Of a DNA stretch of 64,000 nt, positions 26,669-37,658 are shown one piece after another (positions within the stretch are counted from its first letter, which is position 1; every line of letters starts with the position of its first letter). The notes beneath the pieces are model-generated. The model saw only the letters and a program-made list of their open reading frames with translations, had not been told where the DNA came from and searched no databases. The position numbers and the translations under genes were made by a program. This DNA is from an uncultured bacterium (GTDB taxonomy: Bacteria > Verrucomicrobiota > Kiritimatiellia > CAIKKV01 > CAITUY01), in contig CAIVSY010000078.1 of the NCBI GenBank assembly GCA_903908715.1, positions 62,001-126,000 on the forward strand, read 5' to 3'.

Positions 26669-27799
26669 ATGCTGATCGGCTTCCTTGTCGTTGCCTTGTC
26701 GCTGTACGCGGCCATGCACGCGTACCTGTACCGCCTTGTCGCCCGGGCATTCCCCCTGACACTTCCGGCGCGGATCGCACTGTTTCTCTGGTTCCTGTTG
26801 TGTATCGCCATGCCGTTTGCCGGCCGTATCCTGGACCATAACGGCCATGCGGGCCTCTCTCGCGCCATCAATATCCCCGCCTATCTGTGGCTGGCCTGGA
26901 GCTTCTGGGGCTGTGTGGCTGGCGGGTGCCTGGACCTATGGAACGGAGTATTCCGCCGGTGGCGACTTCCGCCCCGGGCCCATCTTGCGGTTGTTACGGT
27001 CCTTGTGGCGCTCGCCACATTCCTGGGAACCCTGGAGGCTTCCCGCCCCTGTATCCGCCGCCTGGATTTCACGGCAAAGACATTCGCCACCGGTTCCACC
27101 CCCCTGCGAATCCTGCATCTCTCCGATATCCACCTCGGCACCATCCGGACTTCCGCATGGAACCGGACACTCATCCGCCGCGTATCGGAACTCCGTCCCG
27201 ACCTGATCCTGATGACAGGCGACTTCATCGACTCCTCCGCACGCAACATCGGTCCCCTGGCCCGCGCCTGGGCGGATGTCCAGCCCCCTTTCGGGAAATA
27301 CGCCGTACTCGGAAACCACGAATTCTATGCCGGCCTCGCGGATGCCCTCCGCCTCCACGACACGGCCGGATTCCGGCTCCTCCGGGGCAGCGGGGTTGAT
27401 ATCGGGGACACACTCCATCTGCACGGGGTCGATGATGTGGCGGGTGTTTTCCAGGGACTGCCGGCCGAAACCAGCGAAAGAGGGCTTCTGACCGTTCCCC
27501 CGGGGCGTTTCACCCTGCTTCTCAAACACCAGCCCAGGATCGACCCCTTGTCCGTCGACCGGTTTGACCTGCAACTCTCCGGGCATACGCATGGCGGCCA
27601 GATATTTCCTTTCCGCCCGATTGTCGCCCTGTTCTATCCTCTGACATACGGCCTCTTTGAAATCAGTCCGCGTTCCCGATTGTCGGTCAGCCGCGGCGCG
27701 GGCACATGGGGCCCCCCGCTAAGGCTGTTCGCTCCGCCGGAAATCACACTCATCACACTGCACCCGCCGGCGCCCCCGGGCCTTTCCCGGGCGGATTGA
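26669..27799 (+). CDS. Membrane-anchored metallophosphoesterase
   Basis: N-terminal TM helices; ILHLSDIHLGT, DLILMTGDFID, VLGNHEFY, LSGHTHGGQI. Confidence 0.9.
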   Translation: MLIGFLVVALSLYAAMHAYLYRLVARAFPLTLPARIALFLWFLLCIAMPFAGRILDHNGHAGLSRAINIPAYLWLAWSFWGCVAGGCLDLWNGVFRRWRLPPRAHLAVVTVLVALATFLGTLEASRPCIRRLDFTAKTFATGSTPLRILHLSDIHLGTIRTSAWNRTLIRRVSELRPDLILMTGDFIDSSARNIGPLARAWADVQPPFGKYAVLGNHEFYAGLADALRLHDTAGFRLLRGSGVDIGDTLHLHGVDDVAGVFQGLPAETSERGLLTVPPGRFTLLLKHQPRIDPLSVDRFDLQLSGHTHGGQIFPFRPIVALFYPLTYGLFEISPRSRLSVSRGAGTWGPPLRLFAPPEITLITLHPPAPPGLSRAD

Positions 27800-27854
27800 C
27801 CTCGATCTGCGGCTGTGATAGAGACTCCTGCGCATCCAGGCGCTAAAGAAAAAA

Positions 27855-29228
27855 ATGACCGGCAAACCACCCATTCACCTCATCCACCATCTGCGCCGCA
27901 TCACCCTGGCAGGCATGCTCTTCATGATCTACCTGCCTTGCGTGTCCTCCCCGGTCACAACGGACTTCTTCCGCTCACTCGGCGCCACGGAGTTCCACTT
28001 CGGCCTGCTGAGCGGCCTGCCGATGATCACCATCCTCTTCCAGTTCGTGGGTGCCCATGTGGCCAATCACGTCCGCCACCGCCGCCCGTTGTTCATGCAA
28101 CTCGCCATCGCCGGACGGCTCCTTTACCTGCCTGTGGCATTCCTCCCGCTGCTGCCATTCTTCCCGCGCCCAGCCCTTGTTCCCACCCAGATCGCCCTGA
28201 TCACCATCGGAGCCGCCCTTCAAACCATAACCCACCCGATGTGGATGAGTTGGATGGGCGACCTGATCCCCAAGCGGATCCTGAGCCGTTACTGGGCCAA
28301 CAAGCAGCGCTACCTCACACTGACCATGATGGCCTCATCCCTCGCCATCACCGCCACAACCTTCTGGCTGCACGGATTCTCCGCACAAACCCTCTTCACT
28401 GTGCTCGCCGTGATCGGTTCCACCGCCGCGATCTCCGATATCCTCCTGTACTTCAACGTTTACGAGCCGCCGAATACCACCATCACGACCCCCCCGTGGA
28501 ACTCCCTGCGCGAACCCCTGCAGGATCGTAACTACCTCCAATTCATGCGGTTCCTTTGCTTCTTCAGCGGGGTCAGCACTTTTGCCGCGGTCTTCATGCA
28601 AATCTACACCCTGAAAATGCTTCACGTGCCCCTCTGGCTGACAACCCTGCTGTGGTGTACACCCAGCCTGGGCTACGCCGTCATTTCCCCGCTGTGGGGC
28701 CGGCTGACCGATCGCTACGGCAGCCGGCCTGTCTTGCGGGTTTGCGTGGCCATGAAGCCGACCATCGCCGCCGTGTTCCTCCTCGTCACACCCGAATGGG
28801 CGCCTCCCGTCCTGGCGATCGCCCTCTTTCTCGACAGTTTCATGAACGCCGGCATCGAACTCTCCGTCAACAGCTATATGCTGAAGATGGCCCCGCGTGA
28901 GAATCGTCCGATGTTCATCGCCATGACAAACAGCCTGTCCGGGCTCGCCGCCGGACTGGCGGCCATCCTTGGCGGTCTCTTCCTGCGCCAAACCGCGGGA
29001 TTCTCCCTGGATTTCGCAGGCCGGGAGTGGAACCACTACCAGCTCATTTTCCTCATCAGTTTCGTATTGCGGTTCCCCTGCGTCTATCTGGCAGGCAAGT
29101 TGCATGAGCCTTCCAGCGCCAGTTCCCGGGTCGTGCTCGAACACCTGATGACCCTCTGGCCCATGCGGGCCCTGGTTCTCCCGGTCGATATCTACCGGCG
29201 TATCCGCGGCGGCAACCCGACCCCTTGA
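27855..29228 (+). CDS. MFS-type transporter
   Basis: 457 aa polytopic protein, about 12 hydrophobic segments, SPLWGRLTDRYGSRPVLR. Confidence 0.8.
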   Translation: MTGKPPIHLIHHLRRITLAGMLFMIYLPCVSSPVTTDFFRSLGATEFHFGLLSGLPMITILFQFVGAHVANHVRHRRPLFMQLAIAGRLLYLPVAFLPLLPFFPRPALVPTQIALITIGAALQTITHPMWMSWMGDLIPKRILSRYWANKQRYLTLTMMASSLAITATTFWLHGFSAQTLFTVLAVIGSTAAISDILLYFNVYEPPNTTITTPPWNSLREPLQDRNYLQFMRFLCFFSGVSTFAAVFMQIYTLKMLHVPLWLTTLLWCTPSLGYAVISPLWGRLTDRYGSRPVLRVCVAMKPTIAAVFLLVTPEWAPPVLAIALFLDSFMNAGIELSVNSYMLKMAPRENRPMFIAMTNSLSGLAAGLAAILGGLFLRQTAGFSLDFAGREWNHYQLIFLISFVLRFPCVYLAGKLHEPSSASSRVVLEHLMTLWPMRALVLPVDIYRRIRGGNPTP

Positions 29229-29295
29229 CGGGCGGAGTCATGCTCGTGAAACCATTCACCTTGACCATTCCCGCGGAATCCTTCATCTTGCGCCC

Positions 29296-29754
29296 ATGCG
29301 AAACGAACTGGGAGCCTTCTTCTGCAACCCCGTCTTCTGGGCGGGATTTTGCGGCTGGATGATTGCCTCACTCCTCAAGATGGCCTCCAATCTCCGCCGC
29401 ACCGGCAAGATCGACTTCCAGTACCTGGTGGCCCTCGGCGGCATGCCTAGCGCCCATTCCGCCATGGTCAGCGGGCTCGCAACCGCTGTCGGCATACAGA
29501 ACGGCTTCGGCAGTACGCTGTTTGTGGTAACCCTGGCATTCGCCGTGGTGGTCATGTTCGATGCGTCCACCGTGCGCCGCGCCACCGGGCTCCAGGCACG
29601 CCTGCTGAATCAGATCGTGGACGAGATCTTTCAGCAGCACCATTTATCGACCCAGAAACTCAGGGAAATCCTCGGTCATACCCGGCTGGAGGTTTTTGCC
29701 GGCATGCTGGTGGGAGTGGCGGCGGGTATCGCTGTCAGCCTTTCGTTCCGATGA
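29296..29754 (+). CDS. Divergent PAP2 family protein
   Basis: GGMPSAHSAMVSGLATAVG, FDASTVRRATGLQA, LGHTRLEVFAGMLVG. Confidence 0.88.
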   Translation: MRNELGAFFCNPVFWAGFCGWMIASLLKMASNLRRTGKIDFQYLVALGGMPSAHSAMVSGLATAVGIQNGFGSTLFVVTLAFAVVVMFDASTVRRATGLQARLLNQIVDEIFQQHHLSTQKLREILGHTRLEVFAGMLVGVAAGIAVSLSFR

Positions 29755-29762
29755 ACCCCAGC

Positions 29763-29951
29763 CTACTCCTCCAGCGAAATCGCCCTGACATAGCAGTTCT
29801 CACAGGCTTCGCGACAGGATTCCTCGGATACCGACGGCACCACATCCACAATCACCTCAGCCACTTCGTCAACAACTTCGAACACATCCGGACAGAACTC
29901 CGCACACAGCCCGCATCCCGTACACTTACGCTCGTCCACCATGGCTTTCAT
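29763..29951 (-). CDS. Ferredoxin
   Basis: 62 aa; CTGCGLCAEFCPDVFEV plus a second Cys cluster CREACENCYVRAI. Confidence 0.85.
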   Translation of the reverse strand: MKAMVDERKCTGCGLCAEFCPDVFEVVDEVAEVIVDVVPSVSEESCREACENCYVRAISLEE

Positions 29952-30092
29952 GCATTCTCGACTCCGTTAACATTCTAGCATCCCGGCCGGGGAAGTCCAG
30001 CTGACGGAGAACGGCAGGGATAGGAGCGGGTCGCCGTTGACACACCTGCAACATCATGGCAGTATTTTTGGAACGGAAGGAAGGGATTCCTT

Positions 30093-30599
30093 ATGTCTGT
30101 TCTAATCGGCATGTCCATCGCAATCAAGGGTAAGAAGCATGACCTTCTGCAGGAAGAGTCTTTCATAGGACGAAACCCCCAGAATCATATCGTCGTGGAT
30201 GACTCTTCCGTTTCAGGGCGTCACTGCAGCATCCTGCGGGAGGACCGGAAGTATACCCTTGTGGATCTGGGATCCACGAATGGAACACGCCTGAATGGCG
30301 AATCCGTCATCAAGGCACGCCTGCGGCCGAAGGACATCATTCAGGTGGGGGGAATCGAATTCATGTTTGACGGGCAGGATGTGGAAATCCAGGAAACCAC
30401 AGCCAGCGAAACAACCCGGATTGAAGTATCGCCCGAGCCCGCAACGGAATCGCCCGTGCTTTCCGACTCGTTTCACACAGCATCCCCCTTTGGAACCCGT
30501 CGCGACAGTCGCAAGTCCTGGGCGATTATCATCAGCGTCCTTGGTTTCCTTGTCCTGCTCGCCCTTGTATACTTCATGAAGAATATTTTCGAATCCTGA
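30093..30599 (+). CDS. FHA-domain protein with C-terminal TM anchor
   Basis: FIGRNPQNHIVVDDSSVSGRHCSI...LVDLGSTNGTRLNG; C-terminal WAIIISVLGFLVLLALVYFM. Confidence 0.87.
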   Translation: MSVLIGMSIAIKGKKHDLLQEESFIGRNPQNHIVVDDSSVSGRHCSILREDRKYTLVDLGSTNGTRLNGESVIKARLRPKDIIQVGGIEFMFDGQDVEIQETTASETTRIEVSPEPATESPVLSDSFHTASPFGTRRDSRKSWAIIISVLGFLVLLALVYFMKNIFES

Positions 30600-30611
30600 C
30601 AGACCGTCCGG

Positions 30612-31310
30612 ATGTCCCGCAACTTCCACAGACCGTCGGCCGCGTACGGAATGACGCTCGTCGAGATATTGGTCGCGGTATCGGTTTCCACCCTGGTTGT
30701 CACGGTTGCATTGACTGTATACTTCACCTTTTCCCGATCTTTCCGCGGATTGGACGCTGCGCGGCATCAGTCAGCGCTTGCCGCCATAGAGATTCTGCAG
30801 ACGGATCTCCTCTCCTGCATGCAAGCCGCCTTCAGCAATATCCCTCCGTTTGAACTGCAAACCAAGGTCTCAGGCGACCGCCAGCCGCTTTTTTCAACAC
30901 TCGCGTTCTGCTCCGGTGAAGCCCTGATCCAGCAGGCAGAAAGCGGACAATTGTCCGTTTATCATCGTCGTTATGCAATCCATGGGGATGGGACTAATTC
31001 CCAGCTGAACTGCGAATCTGCCTGTCTGTGGGGACCGAATGCCATGGAATTGCCATCTTCGAACACGATCATGCGAGGTGTGACACAATTCGAGGTCAAT
31101 GCCCTAGTCGCAGACCATTGGACAAACCAATGGCGTTCCACAGCCACAATCCGGTGTCCTCGTGCCGCAAGGATACGCATGGACTGGCAAGAAGGCGGAA
31201 GGACCGGCTCGATTTCACGGATCATTTTCATACCAGCCGGGAACAGCATCCCCGCACCGCGGCACAATCAACGTAATAGCGGCGCCACGGCATCGGCAAA
31301 CCGGCAATAG
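30612..31310 (+). CDS. Prepilin-type N-terminal cleavage/methylation protein (pseudopilin-like)
   Basis: GMTLVEILVAVSVSTLVVTVALTVYF class III signal. Confidence 0.82.
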   Translation: MSRNFHRPSAAYGMTLVEILVAVSVSTLVVTVALTVYFTFSRSFRGLDAARHQSALAAIEILQTDLLSCMQAAFSNIPPFELQTKVSGDRQPLFSTLAFCSGEALIQQAESGQLSVYHRRYAIHGDGTNSQLNCESACLWGPNAMELPSSNTIMRGVTQFEVNALVADHWTNQWRSTATIRCPRAARIRMDWQEGGRTGSISRIIFIPAGNSIPAPRHNQRNSGATASANRQ

Positions 31311-31326
31311 ATTGCTCGAGGGCCGC

Positions 31327-32091
31327 TTATTCCTGCAAGGCCGGCTTGGAGAAATCTCGCAAGGAAGTTCCCGAGCTGTCAAAGATAACAATCATCTTGT
31401 CCCTTGAAAGCCGCAGCAAAGCCCGGGCGTCCTTGTCGTAGTCCCACTCCCATGTTGCACGCCGCCCATCGCTGGCAAATGAGGTGCTGTTGCGAATGTC
31501 CCCCGGAAAACCGATCCGGCTTACCACCCGTAAACCATTAAGGAAGGGAGAAACCTTCTGGCTGACGGCGGTATCCTCCGGATCGGGCAGCATTTCCGTC
31601 TTCCCCATCCCGGGCAGGCTGATGACCAGCTTGCAGGAACTCGTTCCTGCACCCGAAAGCGACACTCCAAGACTGTCAAGAAACGGCTGCCGCAAGAGCG
31701 TTTCCAGTCGGGTGAACTTGATCGACAAGTCCACATTGCGCCAACCGCCGGAGGAGCGGGTCTGGATCTTGGACAACTCAATTCCCTGGACTTCCAGCGC
31801 CTTGAAACGCTGGCGTATTCGATCCTCGTCAAACAGGTACGGGATATCCTGCGCCCGGTCAACCAACGACCCACCTTGCGGACGAGCCGCCTTTTCAAGG
31901 TCAAGGGAGACATTGCGGCTCATTTCCATCTGCCGGATCATGTGCAACGGGATGCCGTAGACAAGCCGCCACGTCCCTGATCCGTCGGATGCCACATCCA
32001 AAGTGGAGTCTATCTTAATGCATCCCGTCAGCAGCAAGCCGCTCAGCAGCGGCAGGATCACGAACCAGGCAGATCCCGGACGGTCTCTCAT
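31327..32091 (-). CDS. Hypothetical lipoprotein
   Basis: LLSGLLLTGCIKIDSTLDVASDGSGTW; ATGA overlap with upstream gene. Confidence 0.72.
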   Translation of the reverse strand: MRDRPGSAWFVILPLLSGLLLTGCIKIDSTLDVASDGSGTWRLVYGIPLHMIRQMEMSRNVSLDLEKAARPQGGSLVDRAQDIPYLFDEDRIRQRFKALEVQGIELSKIQTRSSGGWRNVDLSIKFTRLETLLRQPFLDSLGVSLSGAGTSSCKLVISLPGMGKTEMLPDPEDTAVSQKVSPFLNGLRVVSRIGFPGDIRNSTSFASDGRRATWEWDYDKDARALLRLSRDKMIVIFDSSGTSLRDFSKPALQE

Positions 32092-32396
32092 GGCCGGACT
32101 CCAGCCGGTGCGTTTGTAGCCGGGAACCGGAAAATCGTCTCGCCCGGCTTGGCCATCCCCTTTTCCCTCGCCAATCGCTCGACAAATTCCGGATCGGTCC
32201 GAAATCGCTGCTGCCTGTCATTCAGGTCACGGACCCGGGCTTCCAGCCGGGAATTACCTTCCTCAAGACTGCGTTTTCGCCGTTGAAGCTCCTGGTAGTT
32301 GTGCGCCCGGGGAACAAAAACACAGATGATCGCGATCACACAGCAAATGATCACGACCATCCACGCAAAGCGGTATAACATCACCCAGAAGTTCAC
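32088..32396 (-). CDS. FtsB/DivIC-like septum formation initiator
   Basis: One TM plus coiled coil (YQELQRRKRSLEEGNSRLEARVRDLNDRQQRFRTDPEFVERLAREKGMAKPGETIFRFP); directly downstream of eno. Confidence 0.82.
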   Translation of the reverse strand: MNFWVMLYRFAWMVVIICCVIAIICVFVPRAHNYQELQRRKRSLEEGNSRLEARVRDLNDRQQRFRTDPEFVERLAREKGMAKPGETIFRFPATNAPAGVRP

Positions 32397-32441
32397 GAAA
32401 CCGCTCCACCCGATCCTACCCCGCCGACCATGGCGGTCAAA

Positions 32442-32480
32442 CCGTCACCGGAACCTCCGAACCCGGGGCCCCGGTGACGG
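32442..32480 (-). terminator. Hairpin downstream of eno
   Basis: Perfect 10-bp stem CCGTCACCGG / CCGGTGACGG, 19-nt loop; no strong U-tract. Confidence 0.4.
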
Positions 32481-32490
32481 ATATAAGCCT

Positions 32491-33816
<1,326 letters not shown>

Positions 33817-33893
33817 TTATCTGGAGGCACAACATACGGCACCAAGCCCGCTTTTTCAAGGAAATCAAGACGGGGAATTCAAGCGGATCCCGA

Positions 33894-36800
33894 TCAAGGA
33901 GCCAAGCGAACCTTCAAGCGGAGGAATTCCCTATCGCCGCCCGGGGTATTGGTATAAACAATCGCATCCCCTGTCCCCGGAATATTGGTAAAGGCGGTGC
34001 TATGCCAATCGGCTCCCAAGTCATCAACAGCCTCAATGTCGTACAGCCTTCCTTCGCGCGTCGACCACGAGACTGTCAGGCCATTCGGCGGATTCAGCAG
34101 AACCGTGCTGACCCCGAACCGGCCCGACAAGGGAGTTGGCACCGCGGGATCCGTGCCGGCAACATATTCATTGCCATCAGACACCCCGTCGCCATCGCTA
34201 TCGGACTGCCAGGGAGCGCACCCGCACTCCCCCTCAAGAGAGTCGGGCAACCCGTCTCGATCCGAATCCATGGCGGTGTCAAAAATCCTTGCCGAGCCGC
34301 AGCCGTTGTCATCCGGGGCACCCACCATTGCCGTTTGTCGGTATAGATTCACCGCATGCCCGAAATGATCCGCCGCGGCCGCATCCGGGGCAACGAGTTT
34401 CGCCTGCTGCATCCAATTGGAGCCACTGCGCACGAAGACGTAGGCAGCACCGGCATCCTCACCGCCCATATTGTGTCCACGCGCCCCAATCACAACCTGC
34501 CCCTCGGATGCCGCTAGTGAATATCCGAAATTGTCTCCTGCGTTTCCATCCTCAGGGCAAACATAGGCCTGACAGGACCAGTTGGTCCCTTCCCCTACGT
34601 AGGCATAAGCGGCACCCGCCCCTGCTCCATAATCGGTGTTCCGATAAGGAGCCCCACACCAAACCGTCCTGCCCTTGACTGCGACGGACCAGCCAAAAAA
34701 CGGATTCCCGGATGGCGCCAATGGTCCGGGGAAACATGCCTTATGGACCCAGCTAGTCCCCGCTGCAGTATATACATGCACGTTGCCTATCGTTTGTACT
34801 CCGTTGGTGTTATGGTACGGCGCACCGACCACAATCGTACCGCCGTCCAGAGCCACCGCACTTCCGAACCGGTCTCCCGCCTGGGGATCCGGAGCGACAA
34901 GGCGCGCCTCGAGCGCCCAGTTCGTACCCAATCGGCGATAGACATACGCAGCACCGGCAAAAGATCCGACACCATCGGCATACTCCATGCAGGCACCAAC
35001 CACCGTTAAATTTGTGCTTAACGCCACAGCACACCCGAATTGGTCGTTCGTCACCCCACCGGGGGCCTGGAACCGGGCCTGAAGGTTCCAGTTTGTTCCT
35101 GACCGCGTATAAACGTAGGCTGCGCCAAGGTCACTGAGGGACTCCAGATCGATCTTTGGACATCCCACAATCGCAGTATCTTGAAACAACGCCACTGAAG
35201 ATCCGAACCAATCATAGGCAGAAGCATCGGGAGGCATGAGAGTCGCCTCGGGCACCCAACTGGCACCAACTCGGGCAAAGACCTCGACCGATCCGGCATA
35301 GTCCCCCGCAGGCGTATCATCTTGCGGCACCCCAACAATTGCCCGGTCGTTGTATATGGCCACAGCCCTGCCAAATTGGTCATTATATTCCCCTCCGGCA
35401 GGCTGCAGGCAAACGGCGGGCGCATTGGAACTGAATTGCACCAGGAGCGTAACCTCGCCGGTCGCCACCCCACCATTCCCGTCTGAAATGGCATAGGTGA
35501 AATGGTCGAGGCCGTGGAACTCTTGAGCCGACTCATAGGCAAGATTGGTCCAGCCGGGCTGAATGACGACAGACCCGTATACCGGGTCCGTAACTCCTGT
35601 CAGCTGCAGGGGATCGTTTTCGGAGTCAGCATCATTGGACAGGACCCGCAAAACAACCACCCCGTTGGTCAGCACAAAATAGTCAGAGGCCACCGTTGGC
35701 GCATCATTGCAGGCCGTAACCGCAACCTCCACCCGGCCGGTATCAGTTCCGCCCTGCCCATCACGGATGACATACGAAAACGAGTCTGCGCCATAAAAGT
35801 TGTCGGCAGGAGTGTAAAGCAGATTTGTGTTGCCCGCAGACACCTGAACCGCTCCATGTGCCGGAGAGGTCACGGAAAAGACGGTGATTGGGTCACCATC
35901 CACGTCCACGTCGTTGACCACAGCATGGATCAGGATGGGAGTATCCTCCATGGTTTCCACACTGTCATCCACGGCCTGGGGCGGATCATTGGCCTTGATC
36001 ACGACCACCGCAACCGTCGCGGTATCACTGGCGCCATAGGGGTCCGCGCTGACATAGGTAAATGTATCCGTGCCGTAGTATTCAGCTGTTGGCTCATAGA
36101 GCAGGTTTGTGGATCCCGGCTGAATGGTGACAGTGCCGTGGGCGGGAGTTGTTGCACTGCCAACCTGTAGGGCATCGCCATCCGGATCCGCATCATTGGC
36201 AAGCACAGGGATGAGTACCGGCGTGTTTTCGGCCGTGGATGCGTCATCGTTCGCCGCAACGGGCGGAGCATTCGTGCGTCCGGAAAAGAAATAAGTTGCA
36301 CCGCTACAGTAGCCAAAAGGGCTGGCACCGTTGGCGCCCACCAGCACAGTATCGGCATAAACCGCCGCCGAGCAGCCAAATGAATCAAAGTTTGTCCCCG
36401 CAATGGCGTACAGCGTCGTCTCACGGACCCAGTTGGTTCCCAGCCGGGAAAAAACATCCGCCTTCCCCGTTTGAGCACAAGCGGGACTTCCGGCAAATTT
36501 CGCCCCGACAATCGCCCGATTCCCATGCAAGGCAACGGAAGATCCAAACCGATCATTGCCCGTGTAGGGCAAGGCCGTCAGCTTCGCCTGTTGTGCCCAG
36601 TTTGTTCCCGTACGTGTGAAAACATACGCCGCCCCGGCGTAACTCCCCTTGTTCTGCGCACCAATAATAGCCAGATCACCCGAGAGGGAAACCGACTCGC
36701 CAAAATAATCCGTTGCCGCCGGATCAGCCGCCGTTAGCTTTGCCTGCTGTACCCAGTTGGTCCCACTGCGCACAAACACATAAGCCGATCCGCCATCCGT

Positions 36801-37523
36801 TGCCCCTGTGAGGTCATCCATGCATGCGCCAACAAGGATGGTATCCCCGTCAATCGATACAGCGCGTCCAAAAGCATCCAGGTTCTGTGTATCACTGCCA
36901 CGCAGTTTGACACCCCGCACCCAGTTTGTTCCGCTTTGCATGAAAACATAAGCCGCTCCCAGGTTGCCTTCCGCCCCGACCACTAACGTGGTCTGATACA
37001 AACCGACGGAAAAACCGAAATGATCATAGGCGGTTGCAGTCCACGGAGTAACTCTCGCCTGCTGCACCCACCCCGCTCCGATCTTGGCGAAAACATAAAC
37101 CGTTCCCACGTCCTGCGTCGTGCCATGGTTGTCCATATAGGCACCCGCTGCCAATATATCCCCGGCAAGAGCCACTGAATAACCAAAATAATCTTCATTG
37201 GTCGTGTCACCGCCGCACAATATGGCAGTCTGCGACCAATTAGTCCCTGCCCCCTCAAGAACAAAGACCGCACCGCCATAACTCACCGGGATACTGTGCT
37301 GGTATGCGCCGACCACCGCACGGTTTGAACTCAGCGCTACCGAAGTTCCGAAGTAGGAGGAATTCGTGATCCCAATTCCGGTAACCCGCGCCTGCGGCCA
37401 GTCTGCCAGAACCGTAACCGGGAGATGAGCCTGCTGTTCAGCCGACGCACGCCAAACCAGGAAGGGCAGCACACATAGCCAGCAAAAGAGCCGACATCTG
37501 TTTAGCCGAAAGAAGACACTCAT
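33894..37523 (-). CDS. Secreted FG-GAP / cadherin-like repeat protein with Ca-binding (TSP3-like) and C-terminal beta domain
   Basis: Signal peptide from MSVFFRLNRCRLFCWLCVLPFLVWRASA; 7 FG-GAP-like repeats, 3 cadherin-like repeats (..NDADPDGD..HGTV..Y.G.D.FTY..), 7 more FG-GAP-like repeats, DSDRDGLPDSLEG..DSDGDGVSDGNEYVAGTDP. Confidence 0.88.
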   Translation of the reverse strand: MSVFFRLNRCRLFCWLCVLPFLVWRASAEQQAHLPVTVLADWPQARVTGIGITNSSYFGTSVALSSNRAVVGAYQHSIPVSYGGAVFVLEGAGTNWSQTAILCGGDTTNEDYFGYSVALAGDILAAGAYMDNHGTTQDVGTVYVFAKIGAGWVQQARVTPWTATAYDHFGFSVGLYQTTLVVGAEGNLGAAYVFMQSGTNWVRGVKLRGSDTQNLDAFGRAVSIDGDTILVGACMDDLTGATDGGSAYVFVRSGTNWVQQAKLTAADPAATDYFGESVSLSGDLAIIGAQNKGSYAGAAYVFTRTGTNWAQQAKLTALPYTGNDRFGSSVALHGNRAIVGAKFAGSPACAQTGKADVFSRLGTNWVRETTLYAIAGTNFDSFGCSAAVYADTVLVGANGASPFGYCSGATYFFSGRTNAPPVAANDDASTAENTPVLIPVLANDADPDGDALQVGSATTPAHGTVTIQPGSTNLLYEPTAEYYGTDTFTYVSADPYGASDTATVAVVVIKANDPPQAVDDSVETMEDTPILIHAVVNDVDVDGDPITVFSVTSPAHGAVQVSAGNTNLLYTPADNFYGADSFSYVIRDGQGGTDTGRVEVAVTACNDAPTVASDYFVLTNGVVVLRVLSNDADSENDPLQLTGVTDPVYGSVVIQPGWTNLAYESAQEFHGLDHFTYAISDGNGGVATGEVTLLVQFSSNAPAVCLQPAGGEYNDQFGRAVAIYNDRAIVGVPQDDTPAGDYAGSVEVFARVGASWVPEATLMPPDASAYDWFGSSVALFQDTAIVGCPKIDLESLSDLGAAYVYTRSGTNWNLQARFQAPGGVTNDQFGCAVALSTNLTVVGACMEYADGVGSFAGAAYVYRRLGTNWALEARLVAPDPQAGDRFGSAVALDGGTIVVGAPYHNTNGVQTIGNVHVYTAAGTSWVHKACFPGPLAPSGNPFFGWSVAVKGRTVWCGAPYRNTDYGAGAGAAYAYVGEGTNWSCQAYVCPEDGNAGDNFGYSLAASEGQVVIGARGHNMGGEDAGAAYVFVRSGSNWMQQAKLVAPDAAAADHFGHAVNLYRQTAMVGAPDDNGCGSARIFDTAMDSDRDGLPDSLEGECGCAPWQSDSDGDGVSDGNEYVAGTDPAVPTPLSGRFGVSTVLLNPPNGLTVSWSTREGRLYDIEAVDDLGADWHSTAFTNIPGTGDAIVYTNTPGGDREFLRLKVRLAP

Positions 37524-37658
37524 GGTCCGAAGTTTAGTAATGAATCGTCCGTGTCTCAACAACAATAGTTGCAGGATCCGGCAGGCTGAACCCAGCCATT
37601 CCGCTCGACACCTGCGCCACGTTGGGCTATACATCCAGACATCTATGGAGGACCCAGC

